A DNA stretch of 64,000 nucleotides, from positions 1 to 64,000 of the forward strand of contig NZ_SMKG01000012.1 in the NCBI RefSeq assembly GCF_004348525.1, given 5' to 3'. The notes beneath the pieces are model-generated. The model was not told the DNA's origin. It did no database searches and was given only the letters and a program-made list of their open reading frames with translations. Below are positions 52,673 through 61,826 of the stretch, piece after piece (the stretch's first letter is position 1; every line of letters starts with the position of its first letter). The stretch is from Micromonospora sp. 15K316. GTDB taxonomy: Bacteria; Actinomycetota; Actinomycetes; Mycobacteriales; Micromonosporaceae. The translations under genes and the position numbers were made by a program.

Positions 52673-53653
52673 TCAGAGCGGCGGGCCGGCGTAACGGCGG
52701 CCGTCGCGGTACGGCCAGGGATTGGCCACGCAGCCGTTGAGGAAGAGCGTCTGCTGCATCATCACCGGTGCCAGCCTGCCCTTGCCGGGACAGCGCTCGT
52801 GGCGGTGCCCCAGCTGGTGCCCCACCTCGTGATTGACCACGTAGAGCCGGTACACCGACAGCGGCACCTTCGCCCGTACGAAGTGCGGGACGGAGAGCCG
52901 CCACCGGTCGAGGTTGATGACGACTCTCCCCGGCGCCCGACAAGACGTGTACGGAAGCCCGCCGACCCGGATGTCCACCCCGCCCTGCGCGCACATCCGC
53001 CCGGCGGTGCGGGCCGTCGCCAGGTAGACGGTGAAGTCGGCATCCGCCCCGCCGGGCACCTGGCGTAGCCGCAGCCGGCCACTGTCGACCCAGCTGCCCG
53101 GCCCGGCGAGCGCGACCTGCACGGCCCGGCCGAACTCGTCCGCCTCCTCGCGACTGCCCGCCTCGACGGCGACCCGGTACTGCTGGACCCGGCCGGCCCG
53201 GCCCAGTACCGGCCCGGTCCGGTCGTCGTAGCCGAACCGGCCGGAGCCGGCCGAGGGCACCGGCCCCGGCAACCGCAACACCGGAGACGGCGACGGAGAC
53301 GGCGCGGCGGTGGCCGGCGACGACCCGAGCAACGGCAGCGGGCCTCCGGTCGTCGGCGGCTCGGCCACGCCGGCCGGCACCGGCCGGGCCGTGACCTCCT
53401 GGTGCCGCACAATCACGGTGACCACCGCCCCGATCGCGAGCAGCACCGTCGAGAGCTGGGCGATCAGCTGGAACCGGCGGCCGAGGCGATGTCGGCGCCC
53501 CGCCACCGCGACGCCACGGCGGCCCAAATCACCCGGCCGCCCGCGCACTGCCCCGCCCCCGTACGGCTGCGGCGGAGGCACCGGCGTCGCGGCCGGGTGC
53601 CCGCCGGGCCGGACGATCGGGTCGCCGGTGGGGCGAGGCGTGGAGCGGGGCAT
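52673..53653 (-). CDS. DUF3152 metalloprotease-like protein (copy 2)
   Basis: A 326-residue paralogue of the neighbouring DUF3152 protein. It has a Pro-rich cytoplasmic start, one transmembrane helix (FQLIAQLSTVLLAIGAVVTV), a Pro/Ser-rich spacer, and the DUF3152 domain with FTVYLATARTAGRMCAQGGV, YVVNHEVGHQLGHRHERCPG (zinc HExGHxxGxxH) and CVANPWPYRDGRRYAG. ATG 53653 is used; the longer open frame overlaps the upstream hydrolase gene. In Mycobacterium tuberculosis a single such gene (Rv3207c) stands next to moeZ, so a local duplication is likely here. Confidence 0.88.
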   Translation of the reverse strand: MPRSTPRPTGDPIVRPGGHPAATPVPPPQPYGGGAVRGRPGDLGRRGVAVAGRRHRLGRRFQLIAQLSTVLLAIGAVVTVIVRHQEVTARPVPAGVAEPPTTGGPLPLLGSSPATAAPSPSPSPVLRLPGPVPSAGSGRFGYDDRTGPVLGRAGRVQQYRVAVEAGSREEADEFGRAVQVALAGPGSWVDSGRLRLRQVPGGADADFTVYLATARTAGRMCAQGGVDIRVGGLPYTSCRAPGRVVINLDRWRLSVPHFVRAKVPLSVYRLYVVNHEVGHQLGHRHERCPGKGRLAPVMMQQTLFLNGCVANPWPYRDGRRYAGPPL

Positions 53654-53658
53654 CCGGC

Positions 53659-54633
53659 TCAGCGTGCCAGATCGTGACGCTCCGCACCCTCCCCCGTTTC
53701 GGTGAGTAGTCCCAGCACCGCCCGGGCGACCAGCCGGGGCGCCTCGAGCTGCGCCACGTGACCCACCCCGCCGAGCATCAGCAGCCGGCTGTCCGGAATC
53801 GCCCGGGCGGCCTGCGGGGCGACGCGGACGTCCACCAGCCGGTCCCGTCCACCACCCACGACCAGGGTGGGCGCGCGCACCGACCGGGCCAGCCGCCAGA
53901 GCGACCCCGGTCCGGGCAGGTACGACCGCAGGAAGCTGGAGACGAGCCCGCGGAACGTCCGGACGTACGCGGCCGCGTAGTGCTCGGCCTCGTAGCGCAC
54001 CCGGATCTCCTCCAACGCCTCCCGCCGGCGCTGCTCGCAGATCCGGCTGAGGTCGGCCACGCACGCCTCCAGCAGCTTCTCGACCATCGCCTCGGGCGCC
54101 AGCTCGGTCAGCCGCCGGGCGGCCAACCGCTCCGCCTGGGGCAGGGCGAGCAGCGGCAGCAACCGGCCCTGCAACGAGCGGCGGAAGTTGAGGAAGGGCA
54201 GAGCCGGGGAGATCAGGGTGAGGGTGCGTACCAGGTCGGGGCGGAGCGCGGCGACCTGCACGGTGATCGCGCCACCGAGCGAGTTGCCGAAGAGGTGCAC
54301 CGGCCCCCGGTCGGAGTGCTCGAGGTAGCGGACCAGCCGCGCGGCGAACGCCGGCACCGTGTAGCGGAGGCCGGGCTCACTGCGTCCGAAGCCGGGCAGG
54401 TCGATCGCCTGGCCCGCCAGCCGGCCGGCGAGCAGCCCGGCCAGGTCGGTCCAGTTCTGCGAGGAGCCGCCCAGGCCGTGCACGTACAGGGCCGGCTCCG
54501 CGCCGGGGGCGGTCGCCGGGGTCTCCCGGACGTAGCTGACCATGCCGTCGAGCCGGACCTCCCGGCCCGGCCACGGTGGCGGAACCCCGTGCTCCGGGAG
54601 CAGGCGCTCCGGGCAGAGGGTGGCGCGCTTCAT
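53659..54633 (-). CDS. Alpha/beta-fold hydrolase
   Basis: A 324-residue hydrolase: LYVHGLGGSSQNWTDLAGLL (oxyanion HGLGG), HLFGNSLGGAITVQVAALRP (nucleophile Ser in GNSLGG), PTLVVGGGRDRLVDVRVAPQ (Asp), and LMLGGVGHVAQLEAPRLVAR (His). There is a lid region rich in Arg at about 160-240. Substrate unknown; esterase or epoxide-hydrolase-like activity is possible. ATG 54633 is chosen; a 19-codon extension to 54690 is less likely. It is directly upstream of the second DUF3152 gene (5-base gap), so co-transcribed. Confidence 0.87.
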   Translation of the reverse strand: MKRATLCPERLLPEHGVPPPWPGREVRLDGMVSYVRETPATAPGAEPALYVHGLGGSSQNWTDLAGLLAGRLAGQAIDLPGFGRSEPGLRYTVPAFAARLVRYLEHSDRGPVHLFGNSLGGAITVQVAALRPDLVRTLTLISPALPFLNFRRSLQGRLLPLLALPQAERLAARRLTELAPEAMVEKLLEACVADLSRICEQRRREALEEIRVRYEAEHYAAAYVRTFRGLVSSFLRSYLPGPGSLWRLARSVRAPTLVVGGGRDRLVDVRVAPQAARAIPDSRLLMLGGVGHVAQLEAPRLVARAVLGLLTETGEGAERHDLAR

Positions 54634-54724
54634 CGCCTCAGTCTGCCCCCGAACGGCCCGGTCGGCAGCGCGTCGCCGGGAGCCGGCCACCCTCGGGCCC
54701 GGCCCGGCCGGGCTTGCCGGCCGG

Positions 54725-57700
54725 TCAGGCCAGCAGCGCCTCGAGTCGACGGTTCACCGCGGCCAGGGTGGCCCGGACGACCGCCTGCCGCGGGTCACCC
54801 GCGACGAGCGCCGACCCGGCCAGCTGCTCGACCCAGCCGTCGCAGACCAGCAGCACCACCACGGTGGCCACCTCGCAGTTGCCGAACGGCACGACGGCGG
54901 CGTGCTCGACGAAGCACCGCCCGCCCTCGGCGCGGGCCGGGCGGCGCAGCAGCTCGTCCACGGCCGCCGCCGCGGCCACCCCGCAGAGCCGCAGGACGTA
55001 GCCGTCGACGGCCGGCCCCGTGGCGTATCCGGCGGCGGTCTCGCCGGCGGCGACGAGCCGCACCTCCACGTTGGCGTCGAGGCCGAACGTGCTCACCTGT
55101 ACGTGGTCGATCACCACCCGCGGGCCGGGGACGCCGCCGGTGTCCAGCGGACGCGACGGCCCGCTCTCCGTGGTGGTCAGCTGCGCGCCCGAGTACGAGG
55201 CCCCGAGGTTCACCGGGCTTCCGGTGGCCGCGCCGGAGAGCGCCTCGTCCACCGTCGCCCGACCCCGCTGCGGCCCGGGCGGACGGCGCCGGCGGGGCGG
55301 CTCCGGCTCGGAACGCGAGGGCCGGCCGGGAGCCTCTCCGGCCGCCCCCGCCTCGGTCCCGGCGGGCCGGTCCTCGCGGACCTCGCGGGCGGCACCGGCG
55401 GACTGCGCGGGCTCCGGGTCGCGTACGGCCTTGCGGCGGCGGACCGGCGTCGGGGGCGCGGCCGGCAGGCCCGGCACGTTCTGCGGTGCGGCGGCGAGCC
55501 CCATCCGCTCCTGGAGCAGGCGGGCGACCTGCCGGCTCACCTCGGCCGGGTCCGCGCCGTCGGCCAGATCGAGGCGGAGGCTGTGCGCACCCGCCGGGGT
55601 ACGCCGCAGTGACGCGTCGCGGACCCCCGCCACTTCCCGTACCGCGCCGAGGATCGCGTTGACGTCGAATCCCTCGGGCCGTTCCTGCGGCGCCGCGGGC
55701 TCGTCGTCACGACGCAGGTGGGTGGCGATGCGGGCGAGTTGCGGCGTCTCGGCGGGTGGTTCCACGGCTGGCGGCTCCGGCACGACGGGCACGTCCGGCT
55801 CGGCGGGGACGCGCTGCGGCAGCACCGCCGACGTCGGGTCCGGTCGCCGGCCGACGGACTGGTCGGCCGTGGGCACCGGGTCGGGCGCGGATCGGCGGGC
55901 CGCGTATCCAGGCGCGCCCGCCGGAGCGGGCGTGGCGGGGGCGTGGTCGTGGCGACCGGCTCCGCTCGTGGCGGAGGCGGCGGGACCGGTCGGGACCTGG
56001 GCGTCACGGGTCACGCCCGGCGTCGGGTCGGGGACGTGGCGGCCGGCGGTCGGGGACTCCGGCGCCGTCCGGTTCGCCGCGTCCGCGTCGACCGGGCGGC
56101 GGCGGAAGGCCTCGGCGGCGCGGCGCGGAGTCGGCTCGGGGCGGTCCGCGGGGCTCGCCTCGCGGACGACCGGCGGGACGCTCGTCGGGCGGGTCGCGGC
56201 CCAGGACGGCCGGTCGGGCGCGGGCTCCCCCGATCCGCCCGCCCAGGCGGGCCGGCCGGCAGCGGCCGGACCGGATGGCGGGCCGGCGGGTGCCACCGGC
56301 GGCGCGCCGGTCGGCGCCCCCGGTGGCGGGCTCGTCGCCTCGGACCCGGCGGCCCAGGCCGGCCGCTCCGGCGTCGCCGATGGCGGGCTCGTCGCCTCGG
56401 ACCCGGCGGCCCAGCCCGGCCGCTCCGGCGTCGCCGGTGAGCCGGACGGCTCGGACCCGGGCACTCGTCGCTCGGCGGCCCAGGCCGGCCGCTCCGCCGG
56501 GGTCGAGGTCGGCTCCTGCGGCGGCGCGGCGGCCGGCGCGGGCGGCCTGTGCTCCGCCGCCCAGGCAGGACGGTCCGCCTCGGCGGAGTGGCCGGTCTCG
56601 GAGGTCGCGTCGTACGGGTGGGACGGTTCCCCGGGGACCGCCTCGGAGGGGCGGCTCGGCTCCATCCGGACCGGCTCGTACGGCCGATGCTGCTCCGCCG
56701 CCCAGGCCGGCGCGTTCTGCCCGCGCGCCCGCCGCCCGCCCGGCCCGTCGGCCTCGTGGCCCTGCCGCGCGGCGGCTTCCTGGCGCGGAACCGGCTCGTC
56801 GAGCTCACGATCCAGGTGTCCGGTTGGCGCGGCGGGCCCGCTCGGGCGGCGGCCGACCGACTCGTCGTCCTCCCTGCCGCGGCGGCCGACCGGCTCGCCG
56901 GGCCCGGCCGACAGGTGGCCCGACGGCGGCTCGGCCTCGCCGGCCGCCTCGTCGCCCTCCCGGGCACGCCGGCGAGCCGGCTCCTCATCCTGCCGCGACC
57001 AGGACGGCGCCCAGGCCGATCCCCAGCTCGGCCGGTTCCAGCTGGGACCGGACCAGTCGGGCTCGCCGGCCGGCGGCTCGGCGGGCGCCCACGACTGGGC
57101 GGGGCCCGGCTCGGCTGCGGTCGGGTACCCGTCGGCCCAGCCGTGCTGATCGGCCTGCCGCTCGTCGGTCGACGCGTCGACGGTGGGCGCCTGGAAGCCC
57201 GGCGGCACCTCGAAGCCGGACGGGGCCGTGCCGACCGGCGGGACCTGGACGGCCGGCGGCGCCGACGTCGGCAGTCCCGGCTCGGTCCACCGGGGCCGGG
57301 TCACCGGTGGCTCCTCGGAGCCGTGCCGGGCGGGGCCCGGCTCCGGTTCGGTCGGGCCGTACGCCTGCTCGGCCGCCGGTGCCGGACGCTGGGCGGGCAC
57401 CACCAGGCGCTCACTGCCGGGATCGCGGCGGTCCTCGTCGACGGGCGGGGCGCTCACCGGCGCCCGCCGGCTCGCGGACGCCTCGTCGGGCGAGTAGGAC
57501 ACCCCGTTGGCATGGTGCCCGTTCACCCGCGCCGGGGGCTCGGCGTCGCCGGTGAGGCCGGCGACCGGCGCCGGCAGGTCGCCGTGGCGCGGCGAGGAGG
57601 CGGCCCAACCGGTGGACGGATCGGGTGCCCAGCGCGCCGGCTCGCCGGACGCGCCCGGTTCGCCGGAGGCGTGCCAGGCGGCCGCCGGAGGCGCCCATCC

Positions 57701-57787
57701 GCCGGTGGAGCGGGAGGGATCCTGCTGCCCCGATCCGTCACCGTGCTCTCCCGGGGTGGCGGCACCGGGTTGACCTGCTTCACTCAC
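54725..57787 (-). CDS. Large Pro-rich WAA-repeat protein with conserved C-terminal domains
   Basis: A 1020-residue, strongly low-complexity protein from GTG 57787. Residues 1-650 are rich in Pro, Ala, Glu and Arg, with many (R/A)P(A/G/S)WAA units such as RPAWAAGSEATSPP, RPGWAAGSEATSPP and RPAWAAERR. The C-terminal part is ordered-looking: VNAILGAVREVAGVRDASLR (an ACT- or ferredoxin-like fold) at about 705-760, and RVVIDHVQVSTFGLDANVEV with YATGPAVDGYVLRLCGVAAA at about 895-1020. No family was recognised. There is no signal peptide. It is divergent from the TetR gene. The N-terminal part is probably disordered, and the function is unknown. Confidence 0.75.
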   Translation of the reverse strand: MSEAGQPGAATPGEHGDGSGQQDPSRSTGGWAPPAAAWHASGEPGASGEPARWAPDPSTGWAASSPRHGDLPAPVAGLTGDAEPPARVNGHHANGVSYSPDEASASRRAPVSAPPVDEDRRDPGSERLVVPAQRPAPAAEQAYGPTEPEPGPARHGSEEPPVTRPRWTEPGLPTSAPPAVQVPPVGTAPSGFEVPPGFQAPTVDASTDERQADQHGWADGYPTAAEPGPAQSWAPAEPPAGEPDWSGPSWNRPSWGSAWAPSWSRQDEEPARRRAREGDEAAGEAEPPSGHLSAGPGEPVGRRGREDDESVGRRPSGPAAPTGHLDRELDEPVPRQEAAARQGHEADGPGGRRARGQNAPAWAAEQHRPYEPVRMEPSRPSEAVPGEPSHPYDATSETGHSAEADRPAWAAEHRPPAPAAAPPQEPTSTPAERPAWAAERRVPGSEPSGSPATPERPGWAAGSEATSPPSATPERPAWAAGSEATSPPPGAPTGAPPVAPAGPPSGPAAAGRPAWAGGSGEPAPDRPSWAATRPTSVPPVVREASPADRPEPTPRRAAEAFRRRPVDADAANRTAPESPTAGRHVPDPTPGVTRDAQVPTGPAASATSGAGRHDHAPATPAPAGAPGYAARRSAPDPVPTADQSVGRRPDPTSAVLPQRVPAEPDVPVVPEPPAVEPPAETPQLARIATHLRRDDEPAAPQERPEGFDVNAILGAVREVAGVRDASLRRTPAGAHSLRLDLADGADPAEVSRQVARLLQERMGLAAAPQNVPGLPAAPPTPVRRRKAVRDPEPAQSAGAAREVREDRPAGTEAGAAGEAPGRPSRSEPEPPRRRRPPGPQRGRATVDEALSGAATGSPVNLGASYSGAQLTTTESGPSRPLDTGGVPGPRVVIDHVQVSTFGLDANVEVRLVAAGETAAGYATGPAVDGYVLRLCGVAAAAAVDELLRRPARAEGGRCFVEHAAVVPFGNCEVATVVVLLVCDGWVEQLAGSALVAGDPRQAVVRATLAAVNRRLEALLA

Positions 57788-57935
57788 CGCGCGCTCCTTG
57801 GTCGCCCCCGCTGAGGCTACCGTGTGGTGACAGTGGCGATAAGTTACAGCGGCGGGCCAATTCCGCGACGGTTGATCGAGCCCGACCGGTTCGGGGTAAT
57901 CATGCCGGCCCGTACGGAGAAACTCGGAGGTTCCC

Positions 57936-58574
57936 ATGACCGCTGTGGGGAACGGTGCGCAGACCGCCGGCCGGCCCACCCGGCTGCCGCGCTCGGCGCG
58001 CCGTAAGCAGCTGCTCGCCGCGGCCCAGGAGGTGTTCGTCGCCCAGGGGTACCACGCCGCCGCCATGGACGACATCGCCGAGCGGGCAGGGGTCTCCAAG
58101 CCGGTGCTCTACCAGCACTTCCCCGGCAAGATGGAGCTGTACCTGGCGCTGCTGGACACGCACTGCGACGCGATCGTGGCCAAGGTGCAGGAGGCGATGC
58201 GGAGCACCGACGACAACAAGGAGCGGGTCGGCGCCTCCGTGCGTGCGTACTTCGACTTCGTCGACCACGAGAGCGAGGCGTTCCGTCTGGTCTTCGAGTC
58301 GGACCTGCGTAACGACCCGGCGGTGCGGCAGCGCGTCGAACGGGTCGAGCAGGGCTGCATCGCGGCGATCACCGACACGATCATCTCCGACACCGGGGTG
58401 AGCCGTGCGCACGCCGAACTGCTCGCGTCCGGCCTGGTCGGCGCGGCCGAGACCGCGGCGCAGTTCTGGCTGGCCGGCGGCCGGCAGGTGCCGAAGGCGG
58501 AGGCCGAGGCGCTGGTGGCCGCGCTCTCCTGGCGGGGAATCGCGAGCTTCCCGCTCAAGGACGAGTCGGCCTGA
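57936..58574 (+). CDS. TetR/AcrR-family regulator (Rv3208-like context)
   Basis: A 212-residue regulator with an N-terminal TetR helix-turn-helix: RRKQLLAAAQEVFVAQGYHA, AMDDIAERAGVSKPVLYQHF and PGKMELYLALLDTH. The C-terminal ligand domain includes VGASVRAYFDFVDHESEAFR. It is followed by the DUF3107 gene, a ferritin-like gene and a DEAD helicase, the order of Rv3208-Rv3211 in M. tuberculosis. The operator is unknown. ATG 57936 has a GGAGG leader. Confidence 0.92.
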   Translation: MTAVGNGAQTAGRPTRLPRSARRKQLLAAAQEVFVAQGYHAAAMDDIAERAGVSKPVLYQHFPGKMELYLALLDTHCDAIVAKVQEAMRSTDDNKERVGASVRAYFDFVDHESEAFRLVFESDLRNDPAVRQRVERVEQGCIAAITDTIISDTGVSRAHAELLASGLVGAAETAAQFWLAGGRQVPKAEAEALVAALSWRGIASFPLKDESA

Positions 58575-58684
58575 CCGGTCGGATCCCGCCGCCGAGCGGC
58601 GGCAGGGTGAGTCAGCCTGACCGCCACGGCCGAGATCGGATAGCCTTCCCACGGCGGCTCTTTCGCCCCAGTTGAGGAGGCATC

Positions 58685-58912
58685 GTGGAGGTCAAGATCG
58701 GCGTGCAGTACGCGCCGCGCGAGCTGGTTCTGGAGAGCGCGCAGGCGCCGGCCGAGATCGAGCAGATCGTGACCGACGCCATCGCCAAGAACGGCGGCAC
58801 GCTGTCCCTGACCGACGAGAAGGGCCGGCGCGTGATCGTGCCGGTCGACAAGGTCGCCTACGTCGAGATCGCCGAGGCGTCCCCCCGAGCGGTCGGGTTC
58901 ACCGTCCGCTAG
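58685..58912 (+). CDS. DUF3107 small protein (TB9.4-like)
   Basis: A 75-residue protein from GTG 58685, preceded by GAGGAGG: EVKIGVQYAPRELVLESAQA, IEQIVTDAIAKNGGTLSLTD, RRVIVPVDKVAYVEIAE and VGFTVR at the end. The family is small, restricted to actinobacteria and of unknown function. It is always near the TetR and ferritin-like genes as in M. tuberculosis Rv3208A. Confidence 0.92.
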   Translation: MEVKIGVQYAPRELVLESAQAPAEIEQIVTDAIAKNGGTLSLTDEKGRRVIVPVDKVAYVEIAEASPRAVGFTVR

Positions 58913-58987
58913 GCGCAGATGGCGTCCGCGGCGGCCCGCCCGTCGCGGGCACCGGAACCGTGAGCCCCGGGCCACCCGGCCCGGGGC

Positions 58988-59641
58988 TCAGTTGTTCAGG
59001 CCGGCGGCGGTCATCCGCTCGGCGTGCGCGGCGGTCAGTCGCCGGAGCAGCGCCTCGACGTTCAGCCGCTCCCCCTGCGCGATCAGCGCGGTGAGCGCGC
59101 CCCGGTCGGCGGCGGCGACCCGGCTGGCCTGGGACAACGCCTCACCGACCAGCCGCCGGGCCCACATCGAGAGCCGGTGTGCCACCCGCGGTTCGGCGTC
59201 GATCGCGATCCGGATCTCCGCGGCGGCGAACTCGGCGTACCCGGACTCGTGCAGCACGTCGAGCACGAGTTGCCGGTCCGGCTCGTCCAGCGCGGCCGCG
59301 GCCTCCCGGATGAAGTCGTCGGTGATCGCGTCACCGACGTACGCCTTGGTCACCGCCTCCGCCCAGTCCCGCGGCTCGGTCGAGTCGTGGTACGCCTGCA
59401 CCGCCTCCACGTACGGCGCCATGGCGTCCTGCGGCGCCACCCCGAGTGCCGTGAGCCGGTCGGCGAGGCGCCGGTAGTTGGCGACCTCCGCCGCGGCCAT
59501 CTCGCCCAGCGCGGCCCGGCGACGCAGGTCGGGGGCGAGCCGCGCGTCGCCGGCCATCCGTTCGAAGGCGAGCAGCTCGCCGAGGGCGACCAGACCGAGC
59601 AGGTCGGCGACGGCGGACGCGGGCGCGGTCGGGGCGGACAC
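58988..59641 (-). CDS. Ferritin-like fold protein (Rv3210c-type)
   Basis: A 217-residue all-helical protein of the ferritin-like superfamily, similar in pattern to MiaE-type tRNA hydroxylases. Candidate metal-ligand helices: LVALGELLAFERMAGDARLA, LGEMAAAEVANYRRLADRLT, ADAITDDF-like YVGDAITDDFIREAAAALDE, and VLHESGYAEFAAAEIRIA. Several Glu and E-x2-H positions are partly preserved, so iron binding is possible but unproved. It is convergent with DUF3107 and divergent from the helicase gene. Confidence 0.85.
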   Translation of the reverse strand: MSAPTAPASAVADLLGLVALGELLAFERMAGDARLAPDLRRRAALGEMAAAEVANYRRLADRLTALGVAPQDAMAPYVEAVQAYHDSTEPRDWAEAVTKAYVGDAITDDFIREAAAALDEPDRQLVLDVLHESGYAEFAAAEIRIAIDAEPRVAHRLSMWARRLVGEALSQASRVAAADRGALTALIAQGERLNVEALLRRLTAAHAERMTAAGLNN

Positions 59642-59969
59642 CAGCGCAGGTTACCGCCCGGAAGAGCCGACGCGCGGCCCCGCGGGGCGGCCGCCCGGGC
59701 GGGGTGACCGGGACGCCCGGATGTGAGCTCGACCACAGATCATCCACCCGGTGGATCGACCGAGACCCGGAATCAGGACGCCACCCTGCCGGTTCAGGTA
59801 GTATGGAACAGTTGCCGTGGGCGCCGATCTGATCTCACTCAGGCCCCCCGGCGCGCGTGCGGCCCGGTCCGGCTCGGCGATCTGCCCCCGACCGTGTGGC
59901 CCGCGCCAGACCGAACGCGCCCTGCGGAGATGACGGGGCGCACCCACGAGAGGGCACCCCCACATCCAG
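59642..59969. other. Divergent promoter region between ferritin-like and helicase genes
   Basis: No gene was seen. TAGTAT at 59799-59804 is a good -10 candidate for the helicase but lacks a clear -35, so the transcript would carry a long leader of about 160 bases, as often seen for cold-shock-type helicases. Confidence 0.4.
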
Positions 59970-61622
59970 ATGAGCGAATTCACGCAGGACAGCACGGGGG
60001 GCCAGAACACGGCCCCCACCACACCGGCCCGACCGGAAGCACCGACCTTCGCCGAGCTGGGCGCGCGTCAGGAGACCGTCGACGCGCTGGCCACGGCCGG
60101 CATCACCCACGCCTTCGCCATCCAGCAGTACGCGCTGCCGATCGCGATGCGCGGCACCGACCTGATCGGCCAGGCGCCCACCGGCACCGGCAAGACCCTC
60201 GGCTTCGGCGTCCCGCTCCTCGAGCGGGTCTTCGCGCCGGGCGAGGGCGGCGACGGCATGCCGCAGGCGCTGGTCGTGGTCCCCACCCGTGAGCTGGGTC
60301 TCCAGGTCGCCAAGGATCTCGCCATGGCGGGCAGCACCCGGGGCGTCCGGGTCCTGCCGATCTACGGCGGCGTGGCGTACGAGCCGCAGATCGAGACGCT
60401 GCGCAAGGGCGTCGAGATCCTCGTCGGCACGCCCGGCCGCCTGCTGGACCTGGCCAAGCAGAAGCACCTCCGGCTGGACCGGGTACGCGCGCTGGTGCTC
60501 GACGAGGCCGACCGGATGCTCGACCTCGGTTTCCTCGACGACGTCGAGAAGATCCTGGCGATGCTCCCCGAGGACCGGCAGACGATGCTCTTCTCGGCCA
60601 CCATGCCGGATCCGATCGTCACGCTCTCCCGACGCTTCCTGCGCCACCCCGTGACCATCCACGCCGGGCACACCGCCGAGACCGGACCGTCACCGCAGAC
60701 CGAGCAGCTGGTCTACCGCACCCACTCCCTCAACAAGGTCGAGATCGTGGCGCGGATCCTCCAGGCGGAGTCGCGCGGGCTCACGATGATCTTCACTCGG
60801 ACGAAGCGGGCCGCCGACCGGGTCGCCGAGGACCTCGACTTCCGCGGCTTCGCGGTGGCCGCCGTGCACGGTGACCTCGGCCAGGGTGCGCGCGAGCGGG
60901 CGCTCCGGGCGTTCCGGGCCGGCAAGATCGACACTCTGGTCGCCACCGACGTGGCCGCCCGGGGCATCGACGTGAGCGGCGTCACCCACGTCATCAACTA
61001 CGACTGCCCCGAGGACCAGGACACGTACACCCACCGGATCGGTCGTACCGGCCGCGCCGGGGCGAGCGGCGTCGCGGTGACCTTCGTCGACTGGGACGAC
61101 ATGCCGCGCTGGCGGATCATCGACAAGACGCTCGGGCTCGACATGCCGGAACCGCCGGAGACGTACCACACGTCGCCGCACCTCTACACCGACCTGCACA
61201 TCTCTCCCGAGGTGAGCGGCACCCTGCCGACCGCCGAGCGGACCCGGGCCGGGCTCTCGGCCGAGGTCGAGGAGGACCTCGGCGGTGGCCGGGCCCGCCG
61301 CGGTGAGGGCAGCCGTGGTCGTCGTACCGCCGGCCGCCGCCGCGGCGGCGACGGGTCGGCGGGGCCGGACGCGGCCGCGCCCGTCGAGAGTGACGCCGCG
61401 GAGGCGAAGAACCCACGCCGGCGGCGCCGCCGCCGGGCCGGCGAGGTGGTCACGGACGGCGAGACGACCGCGGTGATCAGCGACGGCGGCACCGCCGAGC
61501 CGGTCTCCTCCGGCGCGGAGGGCGAGGCGTCGCCGGCGCCGAAGCCGCGCCGTCGACGGCGTCGACGCCCCGGTGGCAGCCCCGCCGGAGCCGCCACCGC
61601 CGAGGCGACCACGGCCGACTGA
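59970..61622 (+). CDS. DEAD-box ATP-dependent RNA helicase (RhlE-like)
   Basis: A 550-residue helicase. Motifs in order: a Q-motif region (PTFAELGARQETVDALATAG, IQQYALP), motif I APTGTGKTLGFG, Ia PTRELGLQVA, Ib GTPGRL, II VLDEADRML, III SATMP, IV LTMIFTRTKRAADRVAE, V ATDVAARGIDV and VI HRIGRTGRAG. A basic C-terminal tail (about 430-550) has RRRRRRAGEVV and RRRRRRRPGG-type arginine runs typical of RNA binding. It unwinds structured RNA in translation, ribosome assembly or decay. It is the Rv3211 counterpart by context. Confidence 0.95.
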   Translation: MSEFTQDSTGGQNTAPTTPARPEAPTFAELGARQETVDALATAGITHAFAIQQYALPIAMRGTDLIGQAPTGTGKTLGFGVPLLERVFAPGEGGDGMPQALVVVPTRELGLQVAKDLAMAGSTRGVRVLPIYGGVAYEPQIETLRKGVEILVGTPGRLLDLAKQKHLRLDRVRALVLDEADRMLDLGFLDDVEKILAMLPEDRQTMLFSATMPDPIVTLSRRFLRHPVTIHAGHTAETGPSPQTEQLVYRTHSLNKVEIVARILQAESRGLTMIFTRTKRAADRVAEDLDFRGFAVAAVHGDLGQGARERALRAFRAGKIDTLVATDVAARGIDVSGVTHVINYDCPEDQDTYTHRIGRTGRAGASGVAVTFVDWDDMPRWRIIDKTLGLDMPEPPETYHTSPHLYTDLHISPEVSGTLPTAERTRAGLSAEVEEDLGGGRARRGEGSRGRRTAGRRRGGDGSAGPDAAAPVESDAAEAKNPRRRRRRRAGEVVTDGETTAVISDGGTAEPVSSGAEGEASPAPKPRRRRRRRPGGSPAGAATAEATTAD

Positions 61623-61640
61623 CACGCCAGAACGCACCAC

Positions 61641-61674
61641 GGACGTCCCCCGCCCACCGGGCCGGGGGACGTCC
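61641..61674 (+). terminator. Terminator after the DEAD helicase gene
   Basis: Perfect 12-base arms GGACGTCCCCCG (61641-61652) and its complement (61663-61674) with a 10-base loop, 18 bases past the stop. GC-rich without a strong T-run. Confidence 0.7.
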
Positions 61675-61826
61675 CGTCTCCACCCCCACCTCCGGGTTGC
61701 GGTCCCGGGCACGCCGTCACGGAACGAGTCGCTGTCCGACACGGAACAGCCACTCGTTGCGTGAACGAGCTCCCTGCGGGCGGGCGCGGTGGGGCGGGTG
61801 AGGTGGGGTGAGGGGAGGATTGAGGG

